From: CAYYYG01 sp964476135
GTDB taxonomy: Bacteria; Patescibacteriota; Microgenomatia; UBA1406; GWC2-37-13
Length of the DNA stretch: 31,387 bases
NCBI GenBank assembly: GCA_964476135.1
Contig: CAYYYG010000009.1
Coordinates: forward strand, 1-31,387
Direction: 5' to 3'
This document shows positions 14,128 to 22,712 of the stretch, one piece after another (within the stretch, counting starts at the first letter, position 1; each line of letters starts with the position of its first letter). The position numbers and the translations under genes were made by a program. Below the pieces are notes generated by a model. It saw only the letters and a program-made list of their open reading frames with translations, ran no database searches and had not been told where the DNA came from.

Positions 14128-16350
14128 ATGACTGATCTGTTCTTGGGAAATAAATGGAAAAATTCTATTGACGTGCGTGATTTTGTATACAGTAATCGCA
14201 CCTACTTTGACGGGGAACCAATTTTTCTCACAAAAGCATCAAAAAAAACAAACAGCCTCTGGAATACCTGTAAACGACTTCTTAAGAAAGAGAGAGAAAA
14301 CGGCGGGGTTCTTGCGATTGACACAACTAGAGTTTCTACAATCACGAGCCACAAGCCCGGCTTCATCAATAAAAAAAATGAAGTGATCGTCGGGTTGCAG
14401 ACCGATAAACCACTTAAGCGTGCCATCAAACCTCTCGGTGGCATAAGAGTCGTTGAGAAAGCGTGCCTGGAGCATAATACCAAAGTCGATCCGAAAATTT
14501 CGGAAATATTTTACCGCTACCGCAAAACACATAACGACGGTGTGTTTGACGCCTATACACAGGAGATGCGAGTCTGCCGCTCAACCGGACTATTGACCGG
14601 ACTGCCTGACAACTACGCCCGCGGTCGTATAATCGGCGATTACCGGCGCGTTGCGCTTTACGGTACGGAAAAACTCATAAACTCAAAACAGAGTGACCTC
14701 CAGACAATCGACGGCCCGATGACTGATGAAAAAATACGTTTGCGGGAAGAGATAAATGAGCAGATTAAAGCTTTAAAGGCGATGCATGAAATGGCGCTCG
14801 GATATGGATTCGATATTTCCAAGCCCGCAACAAATGCCAAGGAAGCTGTGCAATGGACATATTTCGGGTATCTGGCTGCCCTTAAGGAACATGATGGCGC
14901 AGCAATGAGCCTTGGACAGGTAAGCAATTTCTTTGATATTTTTATCGAAGCCGATATAAAAAATGACCGGCTGACCGAAATGGAGGCACAGGAGCTTGTC
15001 GACCAGTTCGTAATTAAGCTTCGACTCATCCGCCACTTAAGAATGAGCGAATACGATGCTCTGTTTGCCGGTGACCCAACCTGGCTTACCGAATCGCTTG
15101 GAGGGGTCTGGATGGATGGAAAACATAAAGTAACGAAAACAACCTATCGCTTTTTACAGACTCTATATAATCTTGGGCCGGCACCCGAACCTAATCTCAC
15201 CGTACTATGGTCACAACATCTTCCTGATGCTTTCAAAAAATTCTGCGCCAAGATTTCGATCGATACGTCATCGATACAGTTTGAAAATGACGATCTCATG
15301 CGCTCCGTTTCATGCGATGACGACTATGGCATAAGCTGCTGCGTGTCGCAGTTGAAGCTCGGTCGCCAGATGCAGTTTTTCGGCGCTCGCTGTAATCTTG
15401 CTAAAACACTTTTATTGGCATTAAACGAAGGCCGCGATGAAGTTAGCGGGAAACAAATTGTACGGAGTGTTCCGAAAATATCCAGTGATTTACTTGATTA
15501 CGAGGAAGTGTCCGAATTATTCCGCAAAACAATGGTTGAGGTGGCAAGAATGTATACGAATACGATGAACGTTATTCACTATATGCATGATAAATACTAT
15601 TATGAAAGAACCCAAATGGCACTTATGGACAGCGAACCGGAAAGAGTGATGGCCTTCGGGGCAGCCGGACTGTCGGTAGTTGCAGATTCGCTTTCGGCGA
15701 TACGCTTTGCTAAGGTAAGGGCGATAAGAGATGAGCGGGGCATAACAACTAAATTTGAGATTGAGGGCGAATTCCCAAAATACGGCAACGATGACGATCA
15801 AGTTGATTCAATCGCCCAGGAGACTGTTTCCTTCTTCCGTAAGGAGCTGGAAAAACACCACATATACAAGAACGCAAAACCAACGCTTTCCATTCTTACG
15901 ATAACATCCAATGTGGTTTATGGCAAAAAAACCGGAGCCACGCCGGACGGCCGACTGGCCGGGGAGCCGTTTGCGCCGGGCGCCAATCCAATGCATGGAC
16001 GCGATCTGTCGGGAGCAATCGCCTCACTGAATTCAGTCGCCAAGCTCCGATACGAAGACTGCCGTGACGGTATTTCCAACACCTTCACCATCGTTCCTCA
16101 TGCGCTTGGGGCGGATGACTCGGAACAGAAAGAAAATCTGGTATCTCTTCTTGACGGATATTTTTCCAAAAAAGCACACCATCTGAACGTAAATGTTCTT
16201 CGCCGCGATACAATGCTTAGGGCGATGGAGCACCCTGAGGAATACCCTCAATTAACAATTCGCGTCTCCGGATATGCTGTTCACTTCGTGAAGCTATCAA
16301 GAGAGCAGCAGCAAGAAGTTCTCGCACGGACTTTTTTCGAGTCATTGTAA
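14128..16350 (+). CDS. pflB: Pyruvate formate-lyase (formate C-acetyltransferase)
   Basis: Glycyl-radical enzyme of 740 residues that splits pyruvate with CoA into formate and acetyl-CoA in the cytosol. The catalytic cysteine pair is C404-C405 in DYGISCCVSQLKLG, followed by GRQMQFFGARCNLAKT, as in true PFLs. The radical glycine is G715 in the C-terminal motif RVSGYAVHF, followed by SREQQQEVLARTF. Other family landmarks are GLPDNYARGRIIGDYRRVALYG and GNDDDQVD. The match covers the full length, with both radical motifs intact, so a dehydratase or a related glycyl-radical lyase is unlikely. The activase gene starts 4 nt downstream and the acetate-forming ligase follows. The enzyme is oxygen-sensitive, implying an anaerobic niche. 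Confidence 0.97.
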   Translation: MTDLFLGNKWKNSIDVRDFVYSNRTYFDGEPIFLTKASKKTNSLWNTCKRLLKKERENGGVLAIDTTRVSTITSHKPGFINKKNEVIVGLQTDKPLKRAIKPLGGIRVVEKACLEHNTKVDPKISEIFYRYRKTHNDGVFDAYTQEMRVCRSTGLLTGLPDNYARGRIIGDYRRVALYGTEKLINSKQSDLQTIDGPMTDEKIRLREEINEQIKALKAMHEMALGYGFDISKPATNAKEAVQWTYFGYLAALKEHDGAAMSLGQVSNFFDIFIEADIKNDRLTEMEAQELVDQFVIKLRLIRHLRMSEYDALFAGDPTWLTESLGGVWMDGKHKVTKTTYRFLQTLYNLGPAPEPNLTVLWSQHLPDAFKKFCAKISIDTSSIQFENDDLMRSVSCDDDYGISCCVSQLKLGRQMQFFGARCNLAKTLLLALNEGRDEVSGKQIVRSVPKISSDLLDYEEVSELFRKTMVEVARMYTNTMNVIHYMHDKYYYERTQMALMDSEPERVMAFGAAGLSVVADSLSAIRFAKVRAIRDERGITTKFEIEGEFPKYGNDDDQVDSIAQETVSFFRKELEKHHIYKNAKPTLSILTITSNVVYGKKTGATPDGRLAGEPFAPGANPMHGRDLSGAIASLNSVAKLRYEDCRDGISNTFTIVPHALGADDSEQKENLVSLLDGYFSKKAHHLNVNVLRRDTMLRAMEHPEEYPQLTIRVSGYAVHFVKLSREQQQEVLARTFFESL

Positions 16351-16354
16351 CGAC

Positions 16355-17080
16355 ATGCTAAAAGTTCATTCGATCGAAACATTCGGCACGCATGAAGGTC
16401 CGGGAATACGGATGGTCATTTTTTTGCAGGGTTGTCTACTCCGCTGTCTCTATTGTCATAATCCGGATACTTGGGATACGGAGGGAGGAATGGAATATAA
16501 CAATGACTCACTCGTGGAAAAAGCGAAACACATGCTTCCATATTTCAAAAACAAAGGTGGCGTAACAGTCTCGGGCGGCGAACCGCTTCTTCAGAGGAAA
16601 AACTTAATCGGTTTATTTAAGGAACTAAAGAAATTGAATATTCATACAGCAATCGATACCAATGGATTCATCCTTGACCAGGATACAAAATCGCTTCTTG
16701 AGTTTACCGACCTTGTGCTGCTCGACGTAAAACATATCGACCCGAGAGTACACCTTAAGCTGACCTCAGCAGCCCTTGCCCCGGTGCTTGCTTTTGCCGA
16801 CTACTGCCTTAAAATAAATAAACCGGTTTGGTTAAGATACGTCCTTGTTCCCGGTTATACCGATCAGGAAGAAGCGCTTCATAAATGGGGCAAACATTTC
16901 AGCCGGTTTTCGAATATAGAGAGGGTTGAGATTTTGCCCTACCATACATTTGGAGTCCATAAATATGAAAATCTTAATATTGCATACAAATTAAAAGGAG
17001 TGCCGCCGCCAACTCAGAAACAGATTATATCGGCGCAAAACATATTATTACTAAATTTCAAAAAAGTCTATGTCAGATAA
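16355..17080 (+). CDS. pflA: Pyruvate formate-lyase activating enzyme (radical SAM)
   Basis: 241 residues. The radical-SAM cluster motif CxxxCxxC is C27, C31 and C34 in GCLLRCLYCHNPDTW. The SAM-binding SGGEPLLQ is at 73-80, and DTNGF and LLDVKH follow at the expected places. It lacks the extra ferredoxin-like insert of activases for other glycyl-radical enzymes and fits the PflA length. It uses SAM and a [4Fe-4S] cluster to place the radical on G715 of PflB. It starts 4 nt after pflB, and its last 11 nt overlap the acd start, giving a tight three-gene operon. Confidence 0.96.
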   Translation: MLKVHSIETFGTHEGPGIRMVIFLQGCLLRCLYCHNPDTWDTEGGMEYNNDSLVEKAKHMLPYFKNKGGVTVSGGEPLLQRKNLIGLFKELKKLNIHTAIDTNGFILDQDTKSLLEFTDLVLLDVKHIDPRVHLKLTSAALAPVLAFADYCLKINKPVWLRYVLVPGYTDQEEALHKWGKHFSRFSNIERVEILPYHTFGVHKYENLNIAYKLKGVPPPTQKQIISAQNILLLNFKKVYVR

Positions 17081-19181
17081 ATCACTTTTTCACTCACTAT
17101 TTTACCCAAAATCAATTGCGATCATCGGAGCCTCAACCCGTATAGGAAGTGTGGGTAACGATGTTCTCAAAAATGTGCTGGAGCAAAAGTTCGCCGGTTC
17201 TGTTTATCCAGTCAATCCGAAAGCAGACAAACTCTACGGAATCCCCTGTTACAAAGACATAAACGACATTGCGGGAGAAATAGATTTGGCGATTATCGTC
17301 GTTCCGGCCGCGCTGGTGCCGGATGTTCTGGTCAAAGCTGGCAAAAAGAAAGTAAAAAGCGCAATCGTTATCTCGGCCGGATTTAAGGAGTCGGGCCCTG
17401 CCGGACAAGAACTTGAAAAACAAATACAAAAAATCGCCGAAGAATTCGGTATCGTACTTATAGGTCCAAACTGCCTTGGATTGTTAAATCCGGAAATACA
17501 TCTGAATGCTTCGTTCGCTCAACTTATGCCTGCGCCCGGTTCGATTGCCTTCATCTCACAAAGTGGAGCGCTTTGTACTTCGGTACTCGACTATGCCCGC
17601 GGACTTGGGATCGGATTCTCCAAATTCGTCAGTATCGGCAATAAAGCCTGCACCAATGAAATCGATCTTATTACATATCTTGCCGACGATCCGCAAACAA
17701 AAGTTATCATGATGTATGAGGAACAGCTTTCCGACGCGACAAGATTTATAAAAACCGTCCGAGCTTTAACTACGAGGCCAGGCGGTAAGCCGGTAATATC
17801 GCTAAAATCCGGCCGGACAAGTGTCGGGGCCTCGGCATCGGCCTCCCACACGGGAGCACTGGGCGGGGACGATGCGATGGTCGAGGCGGTTTTCCGCAAG
17901 GCAGGAGTAACGCGCGCCTATTCTATCGAAGAACTTTTCGACTATGCAATAACATTCGTAAATAATCCTCTCCCCAAGGGTAACCGATTCGCAATCATAA
18001 CAAACGCCGGCGGACCGGGTGTAATTACAACCGATGAAGCAGCCTTTTGCGGGTTGGAGCTTGCAAAATTGTCCGACAAAACCACTGCCGAGCTGAAAAA
18101 AGTTCTGCCGGCGGCCGCAAACACACATAACCCGATTGATGTCTTGGGAGATGCCAATGCCAAAAGATATTCGATCGCGCTTGAAAACGTCTGCGCAGAT
18201 CCCAATGTGGACATGGTAATAGTCATCCTCACTCCCCAAACAATGACCGAAGTTGAGGCGACGGCCCGCGAAATCGTACGGATAAAAAGCGCGCATAATA
18301 AGCCGATCGTTGCAAGCTTTATGGGAATGGATACCGTTGGCGAAGGGGTCAGACTGCTGCAAAAAGGTAACGTGGCAACAATCTCTTTTCCCGAGTACGC
18401 AGCGCGCTCCTTAAGTGTTCTTGCTCACTTTGCCTTGCGCACCCGTCTGCCATTCAGCGCTACCCTATTACCAAAAGGCACCGACAGTAAAAAAGCATCG
18501 AAGGCAATCCTAACAAATGTCGAAAATAAAACGGTTAACATGCCCCCCTCCGATGTGAAGACTGTTCTTGAAGCTTACGGACTACCGTTTCTCAAAGAAC
18601 AAACCGTACGAACAAAAAATGAGGCGGAAAAAGCAGCGAGCCTGTTTGGAAATCGAGTAGTTCTAAAGGTGATCTCGCCCGACATTGTACACAAAAGCGA
18701 TGTTGGAGGTGTCGTACTCGATGTCGAACCGAAAAATATCGGAGAATCATACGACAAAATGATGGCAACTCTTTCTAAAAAAGCCCCTAATGCAAAAATA
18801 GAAGGAGTATTAATCGTTGAAATGGCGCCCCGCGGCGGTCTTGAATTTATAGTCGGAGGCAAGCGCGATGAAACTCTCGATGTTGCAACTATTATGGTTG
18901 GAATGGGAGGAGTATACGTAGAGATATACAAAGACGTTTCATTTGGCGTCGTACCGCTAACCCGCTATGCAGCGGAGATGGTTATAGGACGGACTAAAGC
19001 TAGTAAAATTCTTGACGGCGTACGCGGTCAGCCACCTCTTGATAAAGAGGCACTTATTGACTCGCTCGGACGTATTTCGGCACTCTTTGAAGATTTTCCG
19101 CAGATTAAGGAACTGGATATCAACCCGCTTGTCGTCTATGAAAAGGGAGTTAAAGTCCTTGATGCGAGAATCAAACTTTGA
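17070..19181 (+). CDS. ADP-forming acetyl-CoA synthetase, fused alpha-beta (ACD)
   Basis: 703-residue NDP-forming acyl-CoA synthetase. The CoA-binding Rossmann domain is at about 8-135 (IAIIGASTRIGSVGN). The succinyl-CoA-ligase-like domains contain the phospho-histidine H260 in ASHTGALGGDD. The C-terminal ATP-grasp domain is at about 475-700 (EAYGLPFLKE, VLKVISPDIVHKSDVGGV). It converts acetyl-CoA, ADP and phosphate to acetate, CoA and ATP, so it conserves energy from the PFL product in one step without Pta/AckA. The fused form is known from archaea, some protists and Patescibacteria. The start ATG overlaps pflA by 11 nt. Related acyl-CoA substrates are possible, but the operon points to acetyl-CoA. 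Confidence 0.93.
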   Translation: MSDKSLFHSLFYPKSIAIIGASTRIGSVGNDVLKNVLEQKFAGSVYPVNPKADKLYGIPCYKDINDIAGEIDLAIIVVPAALVPDVLVKAGKKKVKSAIVISAGFKESGPAGQELEKQIQKIAEEFGIVLIGPNCLGLLNPEIHLNASFAQLMPAPGSIAFISQSGALCTSVLDYARGLGIGFSKFVSIGNKACTNEIDLITYLADDPQTKVIMMYEEQLSDATRFIKTVRALTTRPGGKPVISLKSGRTSVGASASASHTGALGGDDAMVEAVFRKAGVTRAYSIEELFDYAITFVNNPLPKGNRFAIITNAGGPGVITTDEAAFCGLELAKLSDKTTAELKKVLPAAANTHNPIDVLGDANAKRYSIALENVCADPNVDMVIVILTPQTMTEVEATAREIVRIKSAHNKPIVASFMGMDTVGEGVRLLQKGNVATISFPEYAARSLSVLAHFALRTRLPFSATLLPKGTDSKKASKAILTNVENKTVNMPPSDVKTVLEAYGLPFLKEQTVRTKNEAEKAASLFGNRVVLKVISPDIVHKSDVGGVVLDVEPKNIGESYDKMMATLSKKAPNAKIEGVLIVEMAPRGGLEFIVGGKRDETLDVATIMVGMGGVYVEIYKDVSFGVVPLTRYAAEMVIGRTKASKILDGVRGQPPLDKEALIDSLGRISALFEDFPQIKELDINPLVVYEKGVKVLDARIKL

Positions 19182-19192
19182 TATCGATCAAA
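19177..19192. repeat. Inverted repeat at convergent gene junction
   Basis: TTTGAT and ATCAAA flank ATCG, spanning the stop codons of the convergent acd and alginate lyase genes, whose ends are 6 nt apart. The symmetry would allow use in both directions, but there is no long T tract. Confidence 0.35.
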
Positions 19193-20144
19193 AGTGCTGT
19201 AACCATAAATTATAAATAACGACTTCGCCAAAGTTGTTATCGGCGCATGTGGCGCCATATTCGGTTTCCTTCCCGCAGTTTGACTGAGTATAAACTCCGG
19301 CCTTGAAATAACTGTCTGAAATATTTTTTATCAACGAATACTTGGGTGAAGGGTCGCCGTTATAGAATACATCCACTCGACCGTTTGCGGCAACAAACTT
19401 AACTGTAAACCTTTTTCCGAGTGCGTAATTCGGATCGAGTGTCGGTCCTTCGGTGCCGTTTATATCGACAAATAATTTGGGCATCTCCAACCTTATGACA
19501 ATAACATCGTCCGACGCATCATGAATCTGACCGGCAACAACATGCTTTTTCCCTACCGGATGGGCGGTTATTGCTTCATCTATAAACATAACGTGAGTCC
19601 CATAAGTATTGCTCCAGGAAGCGTTTTTAGTCCCACCATCAGTCATTTCCCTAAGCTCCGAGCGGGGATAATTGGAATTATTGGTCGTGACCGGCGACGA
19701 CGTATGAGCGCGGAATCTAGCACTCATACAATCTGGAGAAAGCATAAACCAGGGATCGATGAAATAAGTTGATAATTCGGGCTGTTTTATTTCTGTGGGC
19801 GAACCTGATCCGATAGGTAATGTTAGTTTCCAATTCGACAGATCAAGAAGTTGCGCCGGATAAGCGCAACCTGTAGGTGCGCCGGGGGTCGCAGTCGGAG
19901 GTTCGGGTAATGCGATAGTCGCAGTCGGCGGAGCCGCCGGAAAATCTATCGCTCCCTGCTGCTGTGATGTTGCATACGCTGGGGTCGGTGTAGCAGTCGG
20001 CGGCGCTCCGAGAGGTAATGTGGGCGTCGGTGCTGGCAATATGGTTGCCGGACGACTCACCGCCAAACCAGCCAATAGGCCGCCCAATAAAATCGCCATC
20101 AGCACAATCACAAACATAAGACCGATGCCTTTTTTTCTACCCAT
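19188..20144 (-). CDS. Membrane-anchored PL7 alginate lyase
   Basis: 318 residues. An N-terminal signal anchor (about 8-30, after MGRKK) is followed by a Pro/Thr/Ala-rich linker (about 32-92), then a PL7 (alginate lyase 2) jelly-roll domain from about 97. All three PL7 signatures are present. RSELREM is at 161-167, QIH at 206-208 (Q206, H208), and YFKAGVYTQ at 279-287 (Y285 probably the catalytic tyrosine). PL7 enzymes cleave polyuronates such as alginate by beta-elimination. The layout places the catalytic domain outside the cell, tethered to the membrane. It is the last gene of an apparent operon with an ECF sigma factor and a vWA protein. Activity on other uronate polymers is possible. Confidence 0.9.
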   Translation of the reverse strand: MGRKKGIGLMFVIVLMAILLGGLLAGLAVSRPATILPAPTPTLPLGAPPTATPTPAYATSQQQGAIDFPAAPPTATIALPEPPTATPGAPTGCAYPAQLLDLSNWKLTLPIGSGSPTEIKQPELSTYFIDPWFMLSPDCMSARFRAHTSSPVTTNNSNYPRSELREMTDGGTKNASWSNTYGTHVMFIDEAITAHPVGKKHVVAGQIHDASDDVIVIRLEMPKLFVDINGTEGPTLDPNYALGKRFTVKFVAANGRVDVFYNGDPSPKYSLIKNISDSYFKAGVYTQSNCGKETEYGATCADNNFGEVVIYNLWLQHF

Positions 20145-20147
20145 ATT

Positions 20148-20162
20148 CTAAACCTAGTTTAG
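20148..20162. repeat. Inverted repeat just upstream of alginate lyase
   Basis: CTAAAC and GTTTAG flank a 3-nt centre and end 3 nt before the lyase ATG (- strand), in the 31-nt gap after the vWA gene. It could be an operator or an mRNA hairpin that masks the start. No T tract follows. Confidence 0.4.
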
Positions 20163-20175
20163 CATACCATGGTAC

Positions 20176-22071
20176 TCATTGTGACAGCAGCTCGAGAAGC
20201 TCCTTTTCTTTATTGAGTGTGGGATCTCCGATCGCATTCGCCTCTTCTGTGAAATAGTCTCTGAACTGTGAAATCGCGACTTTATCTTCGGTACTGAGAG
20301 TTAGCGGAGTAGAGACGCGCTCCCACTGGCCAAGCTTAACATCACCTACCAGAGGTATTCCAGACTTCTGTAACGAATCGGAAAAATACTGAGGCACCCG
20401 GGAAGTCTTTTTTACTTCAATCATATATTTCATTAGGTTGGCATAACGGGTCAGAAGAATTGCTTTTCGTATACCGTTATTCGGATAAGTTTCAATAGTA
20501 TTTTCGTTCAAATTAACACTCTTTTCGCTCTGATGCTTCTTTCCGGACGTATCGGTATAATCAGTTCTCAATCTGATAGTATTATTCTCACCGATTTTTC
20601 CAAGCTTCAAAAGCACGACTCCGCCCTTAGTTTCTCCCCCCTCGCTTGCTGAGGGAAAAAGTGTTCTCACATACATGAGCCGATCAGTCTCTCCCGTATC
20701 AGGAGATCCGAAGACACGCTCAATTTTCCATCCTTCCGACAAAAAATTAAGCGAGAGATCAAAAACAAGCGGCGTAACCATGTATTCAAACTCGCGGCTC
20801 AGTCTATCCTTAAACTCAGTGCTTGAATGCACCGAATAATAGTTCGCGCCTCTGACCTTACTGATTTTTTCAATAAGCTCGGTATTGAAATCGATGCCGA
20901 CCCCGATAAATGTTGTATAAATCTTATCAGCCTCAGCATCTGCAATCATCCCAAGTAGAGAACCGGCATCGGTTGAACCCGTATTCGGCATCGCATCTGT
21001 TATCAGTATTATTCTGTTTTCATAACCCGGATCCGCCGCATATTTGGAGTCCTTAATAAATCTCTGTCCCATTTGAAATCCGGCTTCATGGTTGGTGCCG
21101 CCCCTCTCCCTGATTTCCAATATGTGCTCTTTTATCGCTCCGACATCCATCCGTGAAACTGGCCCAAGTTTTTTCCCCTCATATGCCTGATCATCGAACA
21201 AAACTACACCAAATCGATCATCAGGCCTCAATTCATCTATAAGAGCCACGACCGCTTCGTTGGCGATCGTCATTTTCGACTTGTTACTTTCCTCCGGCAC
21301 TTCGGGATTCACCTGATTTATTCGGTCATAATAATATCTGTCAAATGAGGAACCCATCGATCCTGAGATATCAAGAACAATGAGCAAATTCAATTTTTTT
21401 CTTGCAAAGTCTTTTTCTTGGACTCCAGAATTCAAACCTACCGTCATGTAGTATTCGTTATTTTTTGAATATGGATCACGGCTAACCGCATACGAATATG
21501 AGGGACAAAACAATTCCTTACACGACTCCTTCCGACCCGTATCGAAAAAATAATCATAATACAAACCTTCATAAGTAATATCAGTCGCCAGCGGCAAATA
21601 CCCGTTTTTAATATTTTCTCGGAAATTATTTACATCTTTGGCGCCTCCTGTCGAAAAGCCGATATTCGCCTCGGCAGCTGTTTTCATAGAAGCCCCCTGT
21701 TGCGTTGCCATCATCGGCGCCGACTTGCCACCTATTCCATAACTGAAAAGGTCATTCTTTACATCTGAGGGATTATACAGCCAGTCGTCTGTTTTGGCTG
21801 AAGAAAGATACGGCTTAATCTGGTCAGGGATTTGGCCGGGTTTACCGTATATGGTAAAAATAATCACCAAAATGAGTAGTCCACCGAGCCCGCCTAATGC
21901 CAATCTCGATGAAAAAAGATCCATCAGAAACATACCCCACTGCGTCTGTTCATACTTTTTTTTCATTTTATCCGCAAGCTCTTTCTTAAAGCCTGAGGCA
22001 GGCTTAAAGTCTGACTTTACATCTGTCAGGAATGACTCAAAATCATCATTATCGATTGGATAGTTTTTCAT
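20176..22071 (-). CDS. YfbK-like von Willebrand factor A membrane protein
   Basis: 631 residues from the ATG at 22071 (an ATG at 22098 would add nine residues and overlap the sigma gene). A cytosolic N-terminal part of about 50 residues precedes one membrane helix (about 57-74). A segment FSTGGAKDVNNFRENIKNGY, followed by LYYDYFF, resembles the YfbK N-terminal pattern. The vWA domain then has an intact MIDAS: DISGSMG at about 234-240, the Thr in GGTNHEAG, and the Asp in ITDAMPNTG. A C-terminal YfbK/DUF3520-like region follows. YfbK-type proteins commonly sit beside ECF sigma factors. The cytosolic N-terminus suggests an anti-sigma or sensing role, with the vWA domain outside binding a metal-dependent ligand. 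That role is inferred. Confidence 0.82.
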   Translation of the reverse strand: MKNYPIDNDDFESFLTDVKSDFKPASGFKKELADKMKKKYEQTQWGMFLMDLFSSRLALGGLGGLLILVIIFTIYGKPGQIPDQIKPYLSSAKTDDWLYNPSDVKNDLFSYGIGGKSAPMMATQQGASMKTAAEANIGFSTGGAKDVNNFRENIKNGYLPLATDITYEGLYYDYFFDTGRKESCKELFCPSYSYAVSRDPYSKNNEYYMTVGLNSGVQEKDFARKKLNLLIVLDISGSMGSSFDRYYYDRINQVNPEVPEESNKSKMTIANEAVVALIDELRPDDRFGVVLFDDQAYEGKKLGPVSRMDVGAIKEHILEIRERGGTNHEAGFQMGQRFIKDSKYAADPGYENRIILITDAMPNTGSTDAGSLLGMIADAEADKIYTTFIGVGIDFNTELIEKISKVRGANYYSVHSSTEFKDRLSREFEYMVTPLVFDLSLNFLSEGWKIERVFGSPDTGETDRLMYVRTLFPSASEGGETKGGVVLLKLGKIGENNTIRLRTDYTDTSGKKHQSEKSVNLNENTIETYPNNGIRKAILLTRYANLMKYMIEVKKTSRVPQYFSDSLQKSGIPLVGDVKLGQWERVSTPLTLSTEDKVAISQFRDYFTEEANAIGDPTLNKEKELLELLSQ

Positions 22072-22082
22072 ATTAACGATGT

Positions 22083-22604
22083 TTATACCGGTGTACACGC
22101 CACCAGTTCGCGCAATTTTTTAATCGCTCTTTTTTGGGTAGTTTTTACATAGTTCATGTCACGTCCGAGTTTTGAGGCTATTTCGGGTAAGGTCAGCTTG
22201 TCATGCAGTCTCAAATGAATTACTATCCGCTGTTTTTCCGGTAAAAGTTTTATAAGGGGGGTGATTCGCTCTTCCAATGATTTCGATCGGACGTCTGCTG
22301 ATTGAGTTTCAACGTATGTTGCAAAGTCGTCGATCTCGATATACCTCACGCTCGGCATAGCGTATTTACGCCTAAGGTGCTGCATAAAAACGTTGCGGGC
22401 TATGCCATATAAATACGCTCTTATGTTTTCGATATTTTCATTCTGCTTGATTTGTTTAACAAAAGTTAAAAACGTCTCGCTTGTCAGGTCTTCCGCCACT
22501 TTACGATCAAGCAGTTTTGCTGCAAAAAAAGCATATATATGCTCCATATGCCGACCATAGGCATCCTCCACGTCGGAAAAAGACATAGAAATTGCTTTAC
22601 CCAT
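22083..22604 (-). CDS. ECF-type RNA polymerase sigma factor
   Basis: 173 residues with sigma region 2 (AEDLTSETFLTFVKQI, then RAYLYGIARNVFMQHLRRK) and region 4 (LIKLLPEKQRIVIHLRLHDK). The region-4 helix-turn-helix is LTLPEIASKLGRDMNYVKTT. Regions 1 and 3 are missing, as in ECF sigmas. It directs RNA polymerase to a small regulon. The stop is 11 nt upstream of the vWA gene, which probably acts on it. No zinc-binding anti-sigma is seen. A TATAAT about 50 nt upstream suggests housekeeping transcription; I could not identify an autoregulatory ECF promoter. Confidence 0.93.
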   Translation of the reverse strand: MGKAISMSFSDVEDAYGRHMEHIYAFFAAKLLDRKVAEDLTSETFLTFVKQIKQNENIENIRAYLYGIARNVFMQHLRRKYAMPSVRYIEIDDFATYVETQSADVRSKSLEERITPLIKLLPEKQRIVIHLRLHDKLTLPEIASKLGRDMNYVKTTQKRAIKKLRELVACTPV

Positions 22605-22656
22605 TGCTAAAGAGGTCGTACTCGGTGTACAGTCTTAACGATTTGGGTATAGATCA

Positions 22657-22662
22657 ATTATA
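22657..22662 (-). promoter_or_regulatory. -10 box upstream of ECF sigma operon
   Basis: TATAAT on the - strand; the predicted start is near 22650, giving a leader of about 46 nt before the sigma ATG at 22604. No matching -35 lies 16-18 nt upstream. Confidence 0.5.
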
Positions 22663-22676
22663 CCGTGTCGTCAATA

Positions 22677-22705
22677 TTGAAGTATCAGTCTGTTTTTTAT
22701 ATCAT
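22677..22705 (+). promoter_or_regulatory. Promoter of nagB-like gene (leaderless)
   Basis: TTGAAG (22677-22682), a 17-nt spacer and TATCAT (22700-22705). The ATG at 22713 is 7 nt after the -10 box, at the expected transcription start. This decides the start codon against the upstream GTG at 22665, which lies before the promoter. Confidence 0.65.
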
Positions 22706-22712
22706 ACTATGT

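Noticed and set aside
14202..15029. Several - strand open frames inside pflB
   Set aside because: All fall opposite conserved PFL sequence and overlap one another; none has a plausible start or motif.
17802..18362. 186-codon open frame on the - strand inside acd
   Set aside because: It lies antisense to well-conserved acyl-CoA synthetase sequence and has no recognisable domain or start signal; it is a shadow of codon bias.
22669..22674. TTGACG on the - strand as -35 of the sigma operon
   Set aside because: It is only 6 nt from the TATAAT at 22657-22662, far too short a spacer.
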